From the NCBI RefSeq assembly GCF_000384215.1, contig NZ_KB913032.1, positions 1,637,021 through 1,701,020 of the forward strand: DNA of 64,000 bases, in the 5' to 3' direction. Under the pieces are notes generated by a model that saw only the letters and a list, made by a program, of their open reading frames with translations, did not search any database and was not told the DNA's origin. The position numbers and the translations under genes were made by a program. The stretch comes from Amycolatopsis alba DSM 44262 (GTDB lineage: Bacteria; Actinomycetota; Actinomycetes; Mycobacteriales; Pseudonocardiaceae). The number at the start of each line of letters is the position of its first letter. Within the stretch, counting starts at the first letter, position 1. Shown here piece after piece: positions 37,385-46,177 of the stretch.

Positions 37385-40177
37385 CTACGTCCTCCGGCGC
37401 CGTTCCCGCATCCGGAATTCGGCCCGCGCCAGCCCTCGCCGCCCGGCGATGCCGAGTTTCGCGTAGATCCGCCCGAGGTGCTTCTCGACCGCCTTCGGGG
37501 TGACGAACAGTTCCTGCGCGATCTCGCGGTTCGCATGTCCGGACGCCGCCAGATCCGCGACCAGCCGTTCGCTCGCGGTCAACGAGGACGGGTCGGCGGC
37601 GATCGCCCGTCGGGGCCGGTCCCCCAAGGCTTCCAACGCCTTGCCGGCGCGGGTGCGCAACACCGCCGAGCCGCATTCGGCGGCCAGCCGGATCCCGCGG
37701 TTGAGCGGGCTCCGCGCGTCCGTGCCCCGCCGGGCGGCCCGCATCGCCTCGCCGAGGTCGATCAGCGAACGGGCGAGGTGCAGCCGCGCCGGGGACCGCT
37801 CCAGCACCCCGACCGACTCGGAAAGCAGGTCCAGCCGCCGGTCACCGTCGGCGTGCGCGAGCAACCGGAGCGCGGCGCCGATCTCCGTCGCGGTCCCCCA
37901 CTTCCGCGCGATGACCACCTGTTCCTCGGCCAGTTTCAGGGCGTGGTCCGACTCGCCGAGCAGCAGCGCGGCGCGCACGGCCGGGACCCGCCACGGAATG
38001 GTCGGCGGGTCGACGCCCACCGCGCGCATCTCGTCGCGCTGCAGGAACGCCTGCGTCCTGGCGAGCACGGGATTCCCGACGGCGAGCGCGATCAGCGCGC
38101 GGGGTTCGTGCAGCCACATCGTCGGCATCATCCTCGGACCGTCGCCGTGGTCGCCGTCGAACCGCGCCAGCACGTCGGCGGCGGCTTCCAGGTCACCGCG
38201 TTCCAAAGCGGCGTAGGCGAGGAAATGCGTCGCCGTCGCCCTCAGCGCGACCACCTGCGGCGACGGTTCTTCGGCGCCGATGGCGGCGAGCGCGCCCTCG
38301 GCTTCGGCCTCCATGACGGTCAAGTTGCCGAGCCGCCACTCGAGGAACAACGCGGCGTTGGCGACCATCGCGAACTCGACGGGCGAACCGTGCTCCCGCA
38401 CCCGCTGCCGCGCGCGCTCGATCTCCCGTCCGGCTTCGTCGATCCCGTCGGCGGAGATCAGCGCGAGCATCGCGACCACCCAGCCGACCATCACGTCGAT
38501 GCTTCCGGTTGCGTCTTCGAAGAAGGCGCCGTTGGCCAGCGCGCGGCAGGCGGTCTCGGCGACCTCGTCCGCGGGCCGGACCTCGTACCGTCCCATCTGC
38601 GCGAGCAGGCCGAGCAGGGTGCGCTCGTCGGGGGTGCCGCCGCTCAAGCTCGCGTACGCGCTCAGGTGATCGGACGCCGTCCGGCGATGGTGCGGCAGGA
38701 ACGAGCGGATCACCGCGAGCCGCGCCTCCAGGTGCATCCGGCCCGGATCGCGCGGACCGCCAGGGCGGGCGGCGATCGCCTCGCGGAGTTCGGCGACGGC
38801 GGCTTCGGGCCCGTCGACGACCGTCGTGGCTGACGCGGCGGCCGCGACGAGTTCGGCGTCGGGAACACCGGCCGCCGCCAGCAGGAGTTGCCGTCGCGCT
38901 TCGACGGCCTCACCTGTGCGGAGCAGCGCGCGGCCGAGTTCGGCCCGCAGCGCCGCGTTGTCCGGGGTCTCCTCGACGGCCCGGCGCAGATGCGCGGCGG
39001 CTGTTCTCGGGTCGCCCGCCGAAAGCAAGGCGGCCGCGGCCTCGCGCAGGATCACGGCCGAGCCCGGCAAGGTGCCTCTCGGCGCCCGCACGAGATGTGC
39101 GGCGACCCGGTCCGCCGGCGCCTTCGCCGCGTACAGCGCCTTTGCGGCGCCACCGTGCAATGCCGCGCGGGCGACCGGGCCCAGGTCGGCGAGAACGGCC
39201 TCCCGGACGACAGGATGGACGAAGACGAGATGGTCGCCGTCGGCGGCGAACACGTTCGCCGAGCTCAGTGCCTCGACGGCCGCCGAAAGCCCGGTGACGT
39301 CCAGTTTCGCCAGCGCTCCGGCCTGCCACGGATCGCCGCCGGTGCCCAGGATCGCGACCGCGCCGGCGAGCGCGACGGCCTCGGCGGGCAGTCTGCCCAG
39401 CACCGCGCGGAAAACGGCGCTGGGGCCCAGTTTCCCGATCTTGGAGGCGGTCGCGGCACTGTCGACGGGCAGCCCGAGCGCGTCGAGTTCGCCGACGAGA
39501 ACCCTTGTCAGGAAAGGGTTCCCGCCGCTGGCGGCATGCAGTGCGGTGACCACGGCCCAGGCCGGGAGCACCTCACGGGCGGCCACGAGTTCAGCGAGCG
39601 CTTCGGGCGAAAGCGCCTTCGGCACCACACGTTCGGTCTGCCGGGAAACGCTCAGCTGGGTCAGCGGCCCGGTGTGCTCCGCGGGCGGCCGGGTCGCCAC
39701 GACGAGCACGATCGGCAGGTCGGCGATCCGGCGCGAAAGGTAGACGAGGAATCGCAGTGACGAAGGGTCCGCCCAGTGCGCGTCGTCGACCGTGATCAGC
39801 AGCGGCCGGGCCGACGAGAGGTCGACCACGACCCACCACAACGCGTGCAGCGTTCTCGCCAGTTCGGCCTCGCCCGGATCGGCGGCCGCGGCGTCGAGGA
39901 TCTTCGTGCTGTGGCGCGAAACCGAATGCTCGACGAGCTGACGGACGACGCCCCAGGCCATCGCGGCTTCGAGCGCGTCACCGAAAGCCTGCAGCCTGCC
40001 GAACCCACGGCCCTTCGCCAGCGCCTGGGTTTCCTGGACCAGCCGGGTCTTGCCGATACCGGCCCGGCCTTCGATGACCACCACCCGGCCCTCGCCCGCC
40101 GTGGCGGAGTCGAGGGCCGCTTCGATCCTCCCGAGTTCGCATTCGCGTTCGAGGGTCGGCTCGTCGCGATGAGGCAT
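37385..40177 (-). CDS. LuxR-family transcriptional regulator with AAA domain (LAL type)
   Basis: A 930-residue large ATP-binding LuxR regulator. Walker A is GRAGIGKT at residues 37-44 and Walker B is LLITVDDAHWAD. A long TPR-like helical region follows (about 400-840). The C-terminal LuxR HTH is LTASERLVADLAASGHANRE through KAVEKHLGRIYAKLGIAGR. Such proteins often control antibiotic or sugar-utilisation genes. The chosen ATG gives MPHRDEPTLERE; a GTG 17 codons upstream (40228) is possible. Its 3' end is 13 bases from the T-box, so the T-box promoter must overlap or lie in its last codons. Confidence 0.87.
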   Translation of the reverse strand: MPHRDEPTLERECELGRIEAALDSATAGEGRVVVIEGRAGIGKTRLVQETQALAKGRGFGRLQAFGDALEAAMAWGVVRQLVEHSVSRHSTKILDAAAADPGEAELARTLHALWWVVVDLSSARPLLITVDDAHWADPSSLRFLVYLSRRIADLPIVLVVATRPPAEHTGPLTQLSVSRQTERVVPKALSPEALAELVAAREVLPAWAVVTALHAASGGNPFLTRVLVGELDALGLPVDSAATASKIGKLGPSAVFRAVLGRLPAEAVALAGAVAILGTGGDPWQAGALAKLDVTGLSAAVEALSSANVFAADGDHLVFVHPVVREAVLADLGPVARAALHGGAAKALYAAKAPADRVAAHLVRAPRGTLPGSAVILREAAAALLSAGDPRTAAAHLRRAVEETPDNAALRAELGRALLRTGEAVEARRQLLLAAAGVPDAELVAAAASATTVVDGPEAAVAELREAIAARPGGPRDPGRMHLEARLAVIRSFLPHHRRTASDHLSAYASLSGGTPDERTLLGLLAQMGRYEVRPADEVAETACRALANGAFFEDATGSIDVMVGWVVAMLALISADGIDEAGREIERARQRVREHGSPVEFAMVANAALFLEWRLGNLTVMEAEAEGALAAIGAEEPSPQVVALRATATHFLAYAALERGDLEAAADVLARFDGDHGDGPRMMPTMWLHEPRALIALAVGNPVLARTQAFLQRDEMRAVGVDPPTIPWRVPAVRAALLLGESDHALKLAEEQVVIARKWGTATEIGAALRLLAHADGDRRLDLLSESVGVLERSPARLHLARSLIDLGEAMRAARRGTDARSPLNRGIRLAAECGSAVLRTRAGKALEALGDRPRRAIAADPSSLTASERLVADLAASGHANREIAQELFVTPKAVEKHLGRIYAKLGIAGRRGLARAEFRMRERRRRT

Positions 40178-40249
40178 TCGAAAAGGGTAGCGGTCACGCG
40201 GCGAGCCGAAAGAGCTCCGACAGGTCACATTCCGGCGAGAAATGGGAAT

Positions 40250-40303
40250 GCCGCGAAAGTCACTTTCTCCATCCCCGACATCTTCGAAAGTGACTTTCGC
40301 GGC
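40250..40303. terminator. Type C palindrome, perfect 18-base arms
   Basis: GCCGCGAAAGTCACTTTC (40250-40267) and its complement (40286-40303) with an 18-base loop. It is 53 bases after the stop of the HAAS membrane protein gene. Same GAAAGNNACTTTC core as 9132-9184 and 44325-44373. Confidence 0.72.
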
Positions 40304-40356
40304 TCTCCCCGGATCGGGAGGAGGCGGCCCCCGACGCCCGCCTCCACCCGGACCAC

Positions 40357-41601
40357 CTAGCGCGTCGGCTGGGTGGAGTTCGACGGCGGCGCCGGGGTCG
40401 AGGACGGCGGCGCCTGGGGAGTCGCGGAAGGCGGCACCGGTGCGATCTTCGGGATCGCCGCGCTGAACGGGACGTCGGCTTTTTCCTGGCAGAAGGCGCG
40501 GGAACCGTTGTAGCCGTTGACGTTCCCCTGGTCGTCCTGGACACCCCGCTCGACGCGCGGGCGCGGGTAGCGGTTGTCGTCGCCGACCTTCCGCTTCTCG
40601 CCCGTGTACCTCTCACACGCGTACCGGGTCGTGCTGAGCGGGCGGCCGTTCTCGTCGTAGAGATAGACATCCGTCAGCGGTTTGCCCTCGGCGTCGAACG
40701 CGTAGATGTTCTCCACTTCCTGGCTGCCGTAGTTCAGCTGCGGGTTGCCGTAGGTGTCGTTGTACGGCGTGTAGCCGTTTGTGTAAGGACCGTCGGAGTA
40801 GGAGCGCTTCGCGGCCAGATCGACGGCAGCGCCCACCCCGCCGAACATGCTGCCGATGACGAACGCCGAGATCGGCACGGCCAGCCACAGCAGCCGCCGG
40901 TCCGTCTTCAGTTTCGGCCCCGCCCAGACCACCGCGACGGCCGCCAGCAACATCAACGGCAGCAACAGAATGGCCTCGGTGTGCCGAAGCATGAGCAGCA
41001 GGCCGAACCCGACCAGCACCGCCGCGCAGAGCACCCACCACGCCGGTTTGAGCGCGCGGAAGTAGTCCAGTCCCTTGCCGTTCCGGTTGCTCTGGAACGA
41101 CGTCACGATCTCGCGGAGCTTGATCACCTCAGGCAGTTCCGCGATCGAGGCGACACCTCGCCGGACCACGTAGGCGACACTGATCGCGAGCACGGGGGCG
41201 ATGAAAAGCAGGCCCAGCAACGGTTCCACCCGGAGCAGCATCGCGGCCGCGAAGCCGAACAACGCGAACCCGCCCATGGAGAACACCAGGCCCCAGAACG
41301 CGAACCGTGCTCCGCCGATCCCGGTCTTCACCTTCAGGATGGCGGGCTTGTCGCCCGTCTCGGCCGGACGCGGCGGATATCCACCGGACGCGCGCAGTTC
41401 GGCGGCGTAGCTCTCAGGGCTGCCCAGACGCTCGATCAGGGCGTCGACCTTCGGGTTGTCCCCCAGCTCCGCCTCCATTTCGGCGAGGTGGGGCCGGACG
41501 TCTTCGAGGATCTCCTCGACTTCGCTCTCGGGCAGGTCGGCGAGCGCGCTCCTGACCCTCGCCAGATACACCCGCACGGCGGTCGGATTCTGCGTGCTCA
41601 T
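40357..41601 (-). CDS. HAAS-domain multi-pass membrane protein
   Basis: A 414-residue protein. The N-terminal 75 residues form the HAAS signalling domain (YLARVRSALADLPESEVEEI, ERLGSPESYAAELRA). Four to six hydrophobic segments (about 95-265) follow, and then an extracytoplasmic, Tyr/Asn-rich part with a Pro/Ser-rich tail. HAAS proteins pair with PadR regulators, and here its ATG overlaps the PadR stop by four bases. The exported part has three cysteines. Molecular function is unknown. Confidence 0.82.
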   Translation of the reverse strand: MSTQNPTAVRVYLARVRSALADLPESEVEEILEDVRPHLAEMEAELGDNPKVDALIERLGSPESYAAELRASGGYPPRPAETGDKPAILKVKTGIGGARFAFWGLVFSMGGFALFGFAAAMLLRVEPLLGLLFIAPVLAISVAYVVRRGVASIAELPEVIKLREIVTSFQSNRNGKGLDYFRALKPAWWVLCAAVLVGFGLLLMLRHTEAILLLPLMLLAAVAVVWAGPKLKTDRRLLWLAVPISAFVIGSMFGGVGAAVDLAAKRSYSDGPYTNGYTPYNDTYGNPQLNYGSQEVENIYAFDAEGKPLTDVYLYDENGRPLSTTRYACERYTGEKRKVGDDNRYPRPRVERGVQDDQGNVNGYNGSRAFCQEKADVPFSAAIPKIAPVPPSATPQAPPSSTPAPPSNSTQPTR

Positions 41602-41921
41602 GCTGCCTCTCCCAACAGGCTGTTCATTGTCGTGGCGAAAGTCCGCCAGGTCTGCCCCGACTCTTCGAGGCGCTGACGTCCGGGCTCGTTGAGGCTGTAG
41701 TACTTCCGGTGCGGGCCTTCTTCACTCGGCACCACGTAGGACGTCAGCAGGCCTGCCTTGTACAGCCGCCGGAGCGTCCCGTAGACCGAAGCGTCGCCCA
41801 CTTCCTGCAACCCCGCGACCCGGAGTCTTCGGAGCACGTCGTAGCCGTAGCCGTCCTCCCCGCGAAGCACCGCGAGAACGGCGAGGTCCAGCACGCCTTT
41901 AAGTAGCTGACTGATCTCCAC
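41598..41921 (-). CDS. PadR-family transcriptional regulator
   Basis: A 107-residue winged-helix repressor with the PadR pattern LKGVLDLAVLAVLRGEDGYGY, SVYGTLRRLYKAGLL and RKYYSLNEPGRQRL. The open frame begins at 41948, but the GTG at 41921 behind GGGAGGG gives the usual family start (MEISQLLKG). It is cotranscribed with the HAAS protein and probably autoregulates. It is divergent from the YtrA-type operon. Confidence 0.88.
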   Translation of the reverse strand: MEISQLLKGVLDLAVLAVLRGEDGYGYDVLRRLRVAGLQEVGDASVYGTLRRLYKAGLLTSYVVPSEEGPHRKYYSLNEPGRQRLEESGQTWRTFATTMNSLLGEAA

Positions 41922-42006
41922 AGTCGCGTCCCTCCCAGTCTTACGCAACAGAAGGTACCACGCATTGCACAGTAGTGCGCAAGGCGGAAGCCACTTGCGC
42001 TCATCC

Positions 42007-42044
42007 GGTGGTTCATGGGTTACTTAGTCCAGTAATGAACCACC
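42007..42044. promoter_or_regulatory. Large operator palindrome for the YtrA-type regulator
   Basis: GGTGGTTCAT (42007-42016) pairs with ATGAACCACC (42035-42044), and inside it TTACT (42020-42024) pairs with AGTAA (42031-42035). The centre is TAGTCC. It lies 40 bases before the regulator start and resembles operators autoregulated by YtrA-family GntR proteins. Confidence 0.65.
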
Positions 42045-42084
42045 GCACCCACGAAGGGTGCCTGCGACTGGGGACGGAGGTGTC

Positions 42085-42462
42085 GTGCTCGACGAAGGAA
42101 CACCGCTGTTCGTGCAGATCGCCGAACAGATCGCCGACGACATCGCCGAGGGAAGCCTGGCCGAGGGGGAACGCGTGCCGTCAACCAACGAACTCGCCGC
42201 CTTCTACCGGATCAATCCGGCGACGGCGGCCAAGGGAATCAACGTGCTCGCCGACGACGGGCTGCTGGAGAAGCGACGCGGTATCGGCATGTTCGTCGCC
42301 GGCGGCGCGCGGCAGAAGCTGCTCACCGACCGGCGGCAACGGTTCGCCGAGCAGTACCTCGACCCGATGCTCATCGAAGCGAGACGCCTCGGCATCGACG
42401 ACGAAACCCTGATCTCGCTCATCCGCGGGAACGGACACCGGAACGGAGGACCCGCCGCATGA
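42085..42462 (+). CDS. GntR-family regulator, YtrA subfamily
   Basis: A 125-residue repressor with a winged HTH (TPLFVQIAEQIADDIAEG, RVPSTNELAAFYRINPATAAKGINVL) and a short two-helix tail in place of a ligand domain, the YtrA pattern. The GTG at 42085 with GGAGG upstream is preferred over an earlier in-frame GTG. Its stop overlaps the ATPase start (ATGA). It would repress its own ABC operon through the palindrome at 42007-42044. Confidence 0.87.
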   Translation: MLDEGTPLFVQIAEQIADDIAEGSLAEGERVPSTNELAAFYRINPATAAKGINVLADDGLLEKRRGIGMFVAGGARQKLLTDRRQRFAEQYLDPMLIEARRLGIDDETLISLIRGNGHRNGGPAA

Positions 42463-43346
42463 CGCCGACCATTTCGACCACCGGCCTGACCCGGCGCTAC
42501 GGCGACCACCTCGCGCTCGGCGATGTCTCGGTCGACATCCAAGAAGGCAAGATCACCGGCCTGCTCGGCCGCAACGGCGCGGGCAAGAGCACTTTCCTGC
42601 GCATCGTCACCGCGCAGGAGTTCGCCGGCGCGGGCTCGGTCCGCGTGTTCGGGGAGAACCCGGTGGAGAACGAGCGCGTGCTCCGGCGCATGGTGCTCGT
42701 CCGCGAGGACCAGCAGTTCCCGGACTTCAAGGTCCGGCACGCCATCACGACGGCGTCGTGGTTCTACCCGAACTGGGACGCCGAGCTGGCCGACACGCTG
42801 CTGGCCGACTTCGATCTGCCGCTGAAGCGCCCGATCAAGAAGCTCTCGCGAGGGATGCGCTCGGCGCTGTCGATCACGATCGGGCTCGCGGCCCGAGCGG
42901 AACTCACGCTGCTCGACGAGCCGTACGCGGGTCTCGACGCCGTCGCGCGGCAACTGTTCTACGACCGGTTGCTCGACGACTATTCGAGCCACCCGCGCAC
43001 GGTCCTGCTCTCCACGCACCTGATCGACGAAGTGGCCGATCTGCTGGAGCACGTCGTGATGATCGACAAGGGCCGCGTCGTCCTCGACGCGCCCGCCGAC
43101 GACCTGCGCGGCTCGGCCGCCACGGTCAGCGGGCCCGCCCTCGCGGTGGACGACTTCGTCGCCGGACGCCGGGTGCTGCACCGCCGCAAGATCGGCTCGC
43201 GGGCTTCGGTCACCGTCGCCGACGCGTTCGACGCCGCCGCGAAGGCGCGGGCTCAGGCCCTGCACCTGAAGCTGGAACCGTTGTCACTGCAGCAATTGAT
43301 GGTGCACACCTCCAACGGACAGACCGCAGAGGAGGCGTCCGCATGA
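42459..43346 (+). CDS. ABC transporter ATP-binding protein
   Basis: A 295-residue ATPase of the YtrB/CcmA-like group. Walker A is GRNGAGKS near residue 40, the signature is a degenerate LSRGMRSALSITIGLA, and Walker B is LTLLDEPYAGLDA. The signature is LSRGM in place of LSGGQ, common in YtrB-like exporters. The C-terminal 70 residues may dimerise or regulate. It is coupled to the regulator and the permease by four-base overlaps on both sides. It probably exports a cell-envelope-active compound or responds to envelope stress. Confidence 0.88.
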   Translation: MTPTISTTGLTRRYGDHLALGDVSVDIQEGKITGLLGRNGAGKSTFLRIVTAQEFAGAGSVRVFGENPVENERVLRRMVLVREDQQFPDFKVRHAITTASWFYPNWDAELADTLLADFDLPLKRPIKKLSRGMRSALSITIGLAARAELTLLDEPYAGLDAVARQLFYDRLLDDYSSHPRTVLLSTHLIDEVADLLEHVVMIDKGRVVLDAPADDLRGSAATVSGPALAVDDFVAGRRVLHRRKIGSRASVTVADAFDAAAKARAQALHLKLEPLSLQQLMVHTSNGQTAEEASA

Positions 43347-44032
43347 ACACCCTGATCAACGTCGCGCGCTATCACCTGGTGGACCGGCTGCAGTACCTGG
43401 TCCTCCCGGTCGGCGTCACCCTCTTCGCCTTCTCGGTGAACCTCGTCATCTTCTCGGTGATCCCCGAAAAACCCGAGCAGAACTACTCCGGCGGCCTGCT
43501 CACGCTGTTCGTGTTCATGCTCGTCTGCGGTGCCTTGAGCATGACGAAGTCGCTGCCGTTCGGGCTGACGCTCGGTGTGTCGCGGCGGTCGTACTACCTG
43601 GGCACGGTCCTGCTGGTCGCCGGGCTCTCCGCGGTGTACGCGGCGGGGATAGCCGTGTTCCAGGCGATCGAGGACGCGACCGGCGGCTGGGGGCTCGGGC
43701 TCAACTACTTCCGGGTGCCCTGGGTGCTCGACGGCCCCTGGTACCTGACCCTGCTCACGGCGTTCGTGTTGCTGACGCTGATGTTCCTCTACGGCATGTG
43801 GTACGGCCTGATCTACCGGCGCGCTTCGGTGCTGGGCGTGGTCTTGTTCGCCGCCGCGCAGGTGCTGGTGCTGGTGGGCGCGGTGCTGGTGCTCAGCTGG
43901 ACCGACTCGTGGTCGAAGCTCGGCACGTTCTTCGGCACGCTGACCGTCGGCGGCCTGACCGGGGTGCTCGCGCTGCTGGTCTGCGTCGCCGGTGCCGGCG
44001 GATTCGCCACGATCCGCCGCGTCACGGTCTGA
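43343..44032 (+). CDS. ABC transporter membrane protein
   Basis: A 229-residue protein with six hydrophobic segments. Features are a short basic N-terminus, a MTKSLPFGLTLGVSRRSYYLG cytoplasmic loop and an extracytoplasmic loop before the fourth segment. It has no recognised substrate motif and is the permease partner of the ATPase it overlaps by four bases. The regulator-ATPase-permease order matches YtrA-type operons. Confidence 0.82.
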   Translation: MNTLINVARYHLVDRLQYLVLPVGVTLFAFSVNLVIFSVIPEKPEQNYSGGLLTLFVFMLVCGALSMTKSLPFGLTLGVSRRSYYLGTVLLVAGLSAVYAAGIAVFQAIEDATGGWGLGLNYFRVPWVLDGPWYLTLLTAFVLLTLMFLYGMWYGLIYRRASVLGVVLFAAAQVLVLVGAVLVLSWTDSWSKLGTFFGTLTVGGLTGVLALLVCVAGAGGFATIRRVTV

Positions 44033-44058
44033 AGTCCTTCCGCACCAAGGAGTTCGTG

Positions 44059-44556
44059 ATGGCTGTGGTTTCCGTCGTGCTTTCCGTCCTGCTGGCCGCG
44101 ATCTTCGCCGTACTGGGGGTGGCGAAGGTCCTGCGTCAGCCGTCGTCGATCTCCCGGACCGAAAGGCTCGGCTTCTCGGTCCGGGAGATCCAGGGGATCG
44201 GCGCTCTCGAAATCGCCGGGGCCGCGGGCCTGGTCGGCGGGTTCTTCCGGCTCCCGCTGGGGATCGCCGCGGCGATCGGCCTCACCGGGGTCTTTTCCGG
44301 CTGGCGAACGGCGACTTCGGGTGTCGCGAAAGCCACTTTCGAGACACCTGACGTCCTGAAAGTGGCTTTCGCGCCACGGGGGCGCGGCCGGCGGACACCG
44401 GGCCGAGGCTGCGGCGTTCGTGGCAGTCATGCCTGGACGGCAACGGATTCCCGCGCCCGGTCCCGGATGCGACCGACCACTGTGGACCGTCGCCAGGCAT
44501 GCGTGACCTCCACCAGCCACGCCGCCTCGGTGGCGATGTCCGGCTCGTCGAGGTAG
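44059..44556 (+). CDS. DoxX-like membrane protein with 3' end replaced by a palindrome
   Basis: The first about 85 residues are DoxX-like: hydrophobic segments AVVSVVLSVLLAAIFAVLG and the GALEIAGAAGLVGGFF region. After GLTGVFSGWR (about 44310) the expected last membrane segment is missing. The frame instead runs through the type C palindrome (44325-44373), reading VAKATFETPDVLKVAFA, and then through arginine-rich sequence that overlaps the convergent gene by 130 bases. The gene is probably truncated, and its product may be shortened or unstable. The start has AAGGAG, 26 bases after the permease stop. Confidence 0.6.
   Translation: MAVVSVVLSVLLAAIFAVLGVAKVLRQPSSISRTERLGFSVREIQGIGALEIAGAAGLVGGFFRLPLGIAAAIGLTGVFSGWRTATSGVAKATFETPDVLKVAFAPRGRGRRTPGRGCGVRGSHAWTATDSRARSRMRPTTVDRRQACVTSTSHAASVAMSGSSR
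44325..44373. repeat. Type C palindrome inside the DoxX 3' end
   Basis: CGCGAAAGCCACTTTC (44325-44340) and GAAAGTGGCTTTCGCG (44358-44373), perfect 16-base arms. The GCGAAAGCCACTTTC core is identical to 9136-9150. It lies where the DoxX homology ends, 54 bases from the stop of the convergent gene. Confidence 0.7.
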
Positions 44557-45617
44557 GTCGCCGGAACGTCGTCGGGGGCGTACCGGCGGCCCGCCTCGGA
44601 GGCGACGAGCGCGGCGGCCAGTGCCGCGGCCTCGATCGTCGCCGGGACACGGGCTTCGGGGATCTTCGCCTTGCGGGCCTCGGCTTCCGCGACCGGCGGG
44701 ACGTCCGGGTCGAAGTAGGGGCGCAGCGCGAGATGACCGTCCCGGATTTCGATGACCCTGCGGTACAAGGCGAATTCGACACCGCCGGGCATACCGGGAC
44801 CGGGGTCCAGCGCGATTCCGGGGACGGCTTCGCGCAGCGCGGTCCACAGCGGCTCGATGCGGCGGTAGGTCCGGTACATGCCGATCAGGCGGAACGGGGC
44901 CGCCAGCGCGGGCCCCCACACGCTGAGCGTGGCGCCCGCCCCGGCGAGCCCGACGCTCAGCGCCGCCAAGATCGCCGAGATCGTGTCCTCACCCGCGTTG
45001 ACCTCGCCGGTGGTGGCGAGGACGTAGATGTCGTCGACGTCCCAGAAGGTCCAGGCCAGCGCGGACACCCCGCCACCGACGAGCAGCCACAGCCCGGTGC
45101 GAAGCGGACCGGGATCGGCATGACGCGCGAAGCGGGCGAAGACGATCGAGAAGGTCAGCAGGCTGATCAGGCCGTAAACGAGAAAGAGGACGTTGTACGC
45201 GACGAACCAGCCGAGCCTGCCCGGTCCGGCGGCGGTGTGCTCGCCGACGCGATAGCTGTCGGAGAGGAAGAAGAGCACGATCTCGGCGGCCACGACGGCC
45301 CAGGACAGCAACGCGTGCCAGCCGATCCGCTTGCCCTCCCCCAGTTTCAGCGAATGCGCGAACGCCACCGCGAAGGCCATCGCACCGATCTTGAGCACAT
45401 CCGCGGCGAGATTCAGGAGACTGCCGATGGGCTCCTCGACCCCCACCGCGTTCTCCATGGCCGGGGTGAGCAGCATGATGCCGCCCGCGATGCACGTCCC
45501 GAACGCGCTGAGGAACCACATCCGCCGCAGCGGCTGGGTGTGGCGAGCCTGGATCAGCTTGTATCCGAAGCCCGCGAAAGCCACCACGCAGCAGAAGTAC
45601 GCGATGGTCTCGGTCAC
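44427..45617 (-). CDS. MAB_1171c/DUF6545-type seven-helix membrane protein
   Basis: A 396-residue protein. About seven hydrophobic segments lie in residues 1-245 and a cytoplasmic DUF6545-like domain in the C-terminal 150 residues (RTYRRIEPLWTALREAVPGI, YRRVIEIRDGHLALRPYFDP). The family is called a putative transporter, but the biochemical role is unknown. The GTG start overlaps the ImmA/IrrE stop by four bases. It is the third gene of an XRE-peptidase-membrane protein trio that recurs in actinobacteria. Its 3' end is overlapped by the read-through of the damaged DoxX gene. Confidence 0.82.
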   Translation of the reverse strand: MTETIAYFCCVVAFAGFGYKLIQARHTQPLRRMWFLSAFGTCIAGGIMLLTPAMENAVGVEEPIGSLLNLAADVLKIGAMAFAVAFAHSLKLGEGKRIGWHALLSWAVVAAEIVLFFLSDSYRVGEHTAAGPGRLGWFVAYNVLFLVYGLISLLTFSIVFARFARHADPGPLRTGLWLLVGGGVSALAWTFWDVDDIYVLATTGEVNAGEDTISAILAALSVGLAGAGATLSVWGPALAAPFRLIGMYRTYRRIEPLWTALREAVPGIALDPGPGMPGGVEFALYRRVIEIRDGHLALRPYFDPDVPPVAEAEARKAKIPEARVPATIEAAALAAALVASEAGRRYAPDDVPATYLDEPDIATEAAWLVEVTHAWRRSTVVGRIRDRARESVAVQA

Positions 45618-46177
45618 GGCTGGCGACGCTTCCGGTTGCCGAAGAGGTTGTCGACCCTGGCCATCCCGCCGGCGAGATCGCTCCCGCTCTCGTCGAGGTG
45701 CGCCGCGCCGCGCACCGCCGTCCGGGAGACGCGTTGCGCCAGCAGGCTCGCCAGCAGCTCGGCCTCCTGTTCCTCGACGGCGCTGTATCCCGTGCGGCCC
45801 AGGACACGGCGGACGAGTTCGGGCGACAGGTTCGGCATGAGGGTCTTGCTGGCGGCGGCGTCGAGCGCGATCCCGTCGGCGCCCGCGTCCGAACCGACGT
45901 GGCCGCACAGCAGGTGGCCGACCTCGTGCAGGAGGATATGCCGCCGGTGCAGGGCGGTGGTGTTGGTCGGATAGAGGATGTAGTCGGCGCGTTCGGTGCT
46001 CATCAGCAGCCCGCACGGACCGCTGGAGGGGACGTTGACCTGCATCAATTCGATCGGGCGGCCGCGTTCGGCGGCCAGTTCGGCGATGAAGGCGTCGGCG
46101 TCGAAGGGCTCGGGAAGGCTCACACCGTCGGCGAGACTCCGGCAGCGGCGCCACAACTCCTTACGGCGGCGGTCCAC
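45614..46177 (-). CDS. ImmA/IrrE-family metallo-endopeptidase
   Basis: A 187-residue peptidase with HEVGH at residues 84-88 (zinc ligands H84, H88 and base E85) and a downstream EAELLASLL region that can give the third ligand. ImmA/IrrE proteins cleave a partner XRE repressor. Here the upstream gene encodes an XRE protein and the start GTG directly follows its stop. The likely job is proteolytic relief of repression in response to an unknown signal. Confidence 0.85.
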   Translation of the reverse strand: MDRRRKELWRRCRSLADGVSLPEPFDADAFIAELAAERGRPIELMQVNVPSSGPCGLLMSTERADYILYPTNTTALHRRHILLHEVGHLLCGHVGSDAGADGIALDAAASKTLMPNLSPELVRRVLGRTGYSAVEEQEAELLASLLAQRVSRTAVRGAAHLDESGSDLAGGMARVDNLFGNRKRRQP

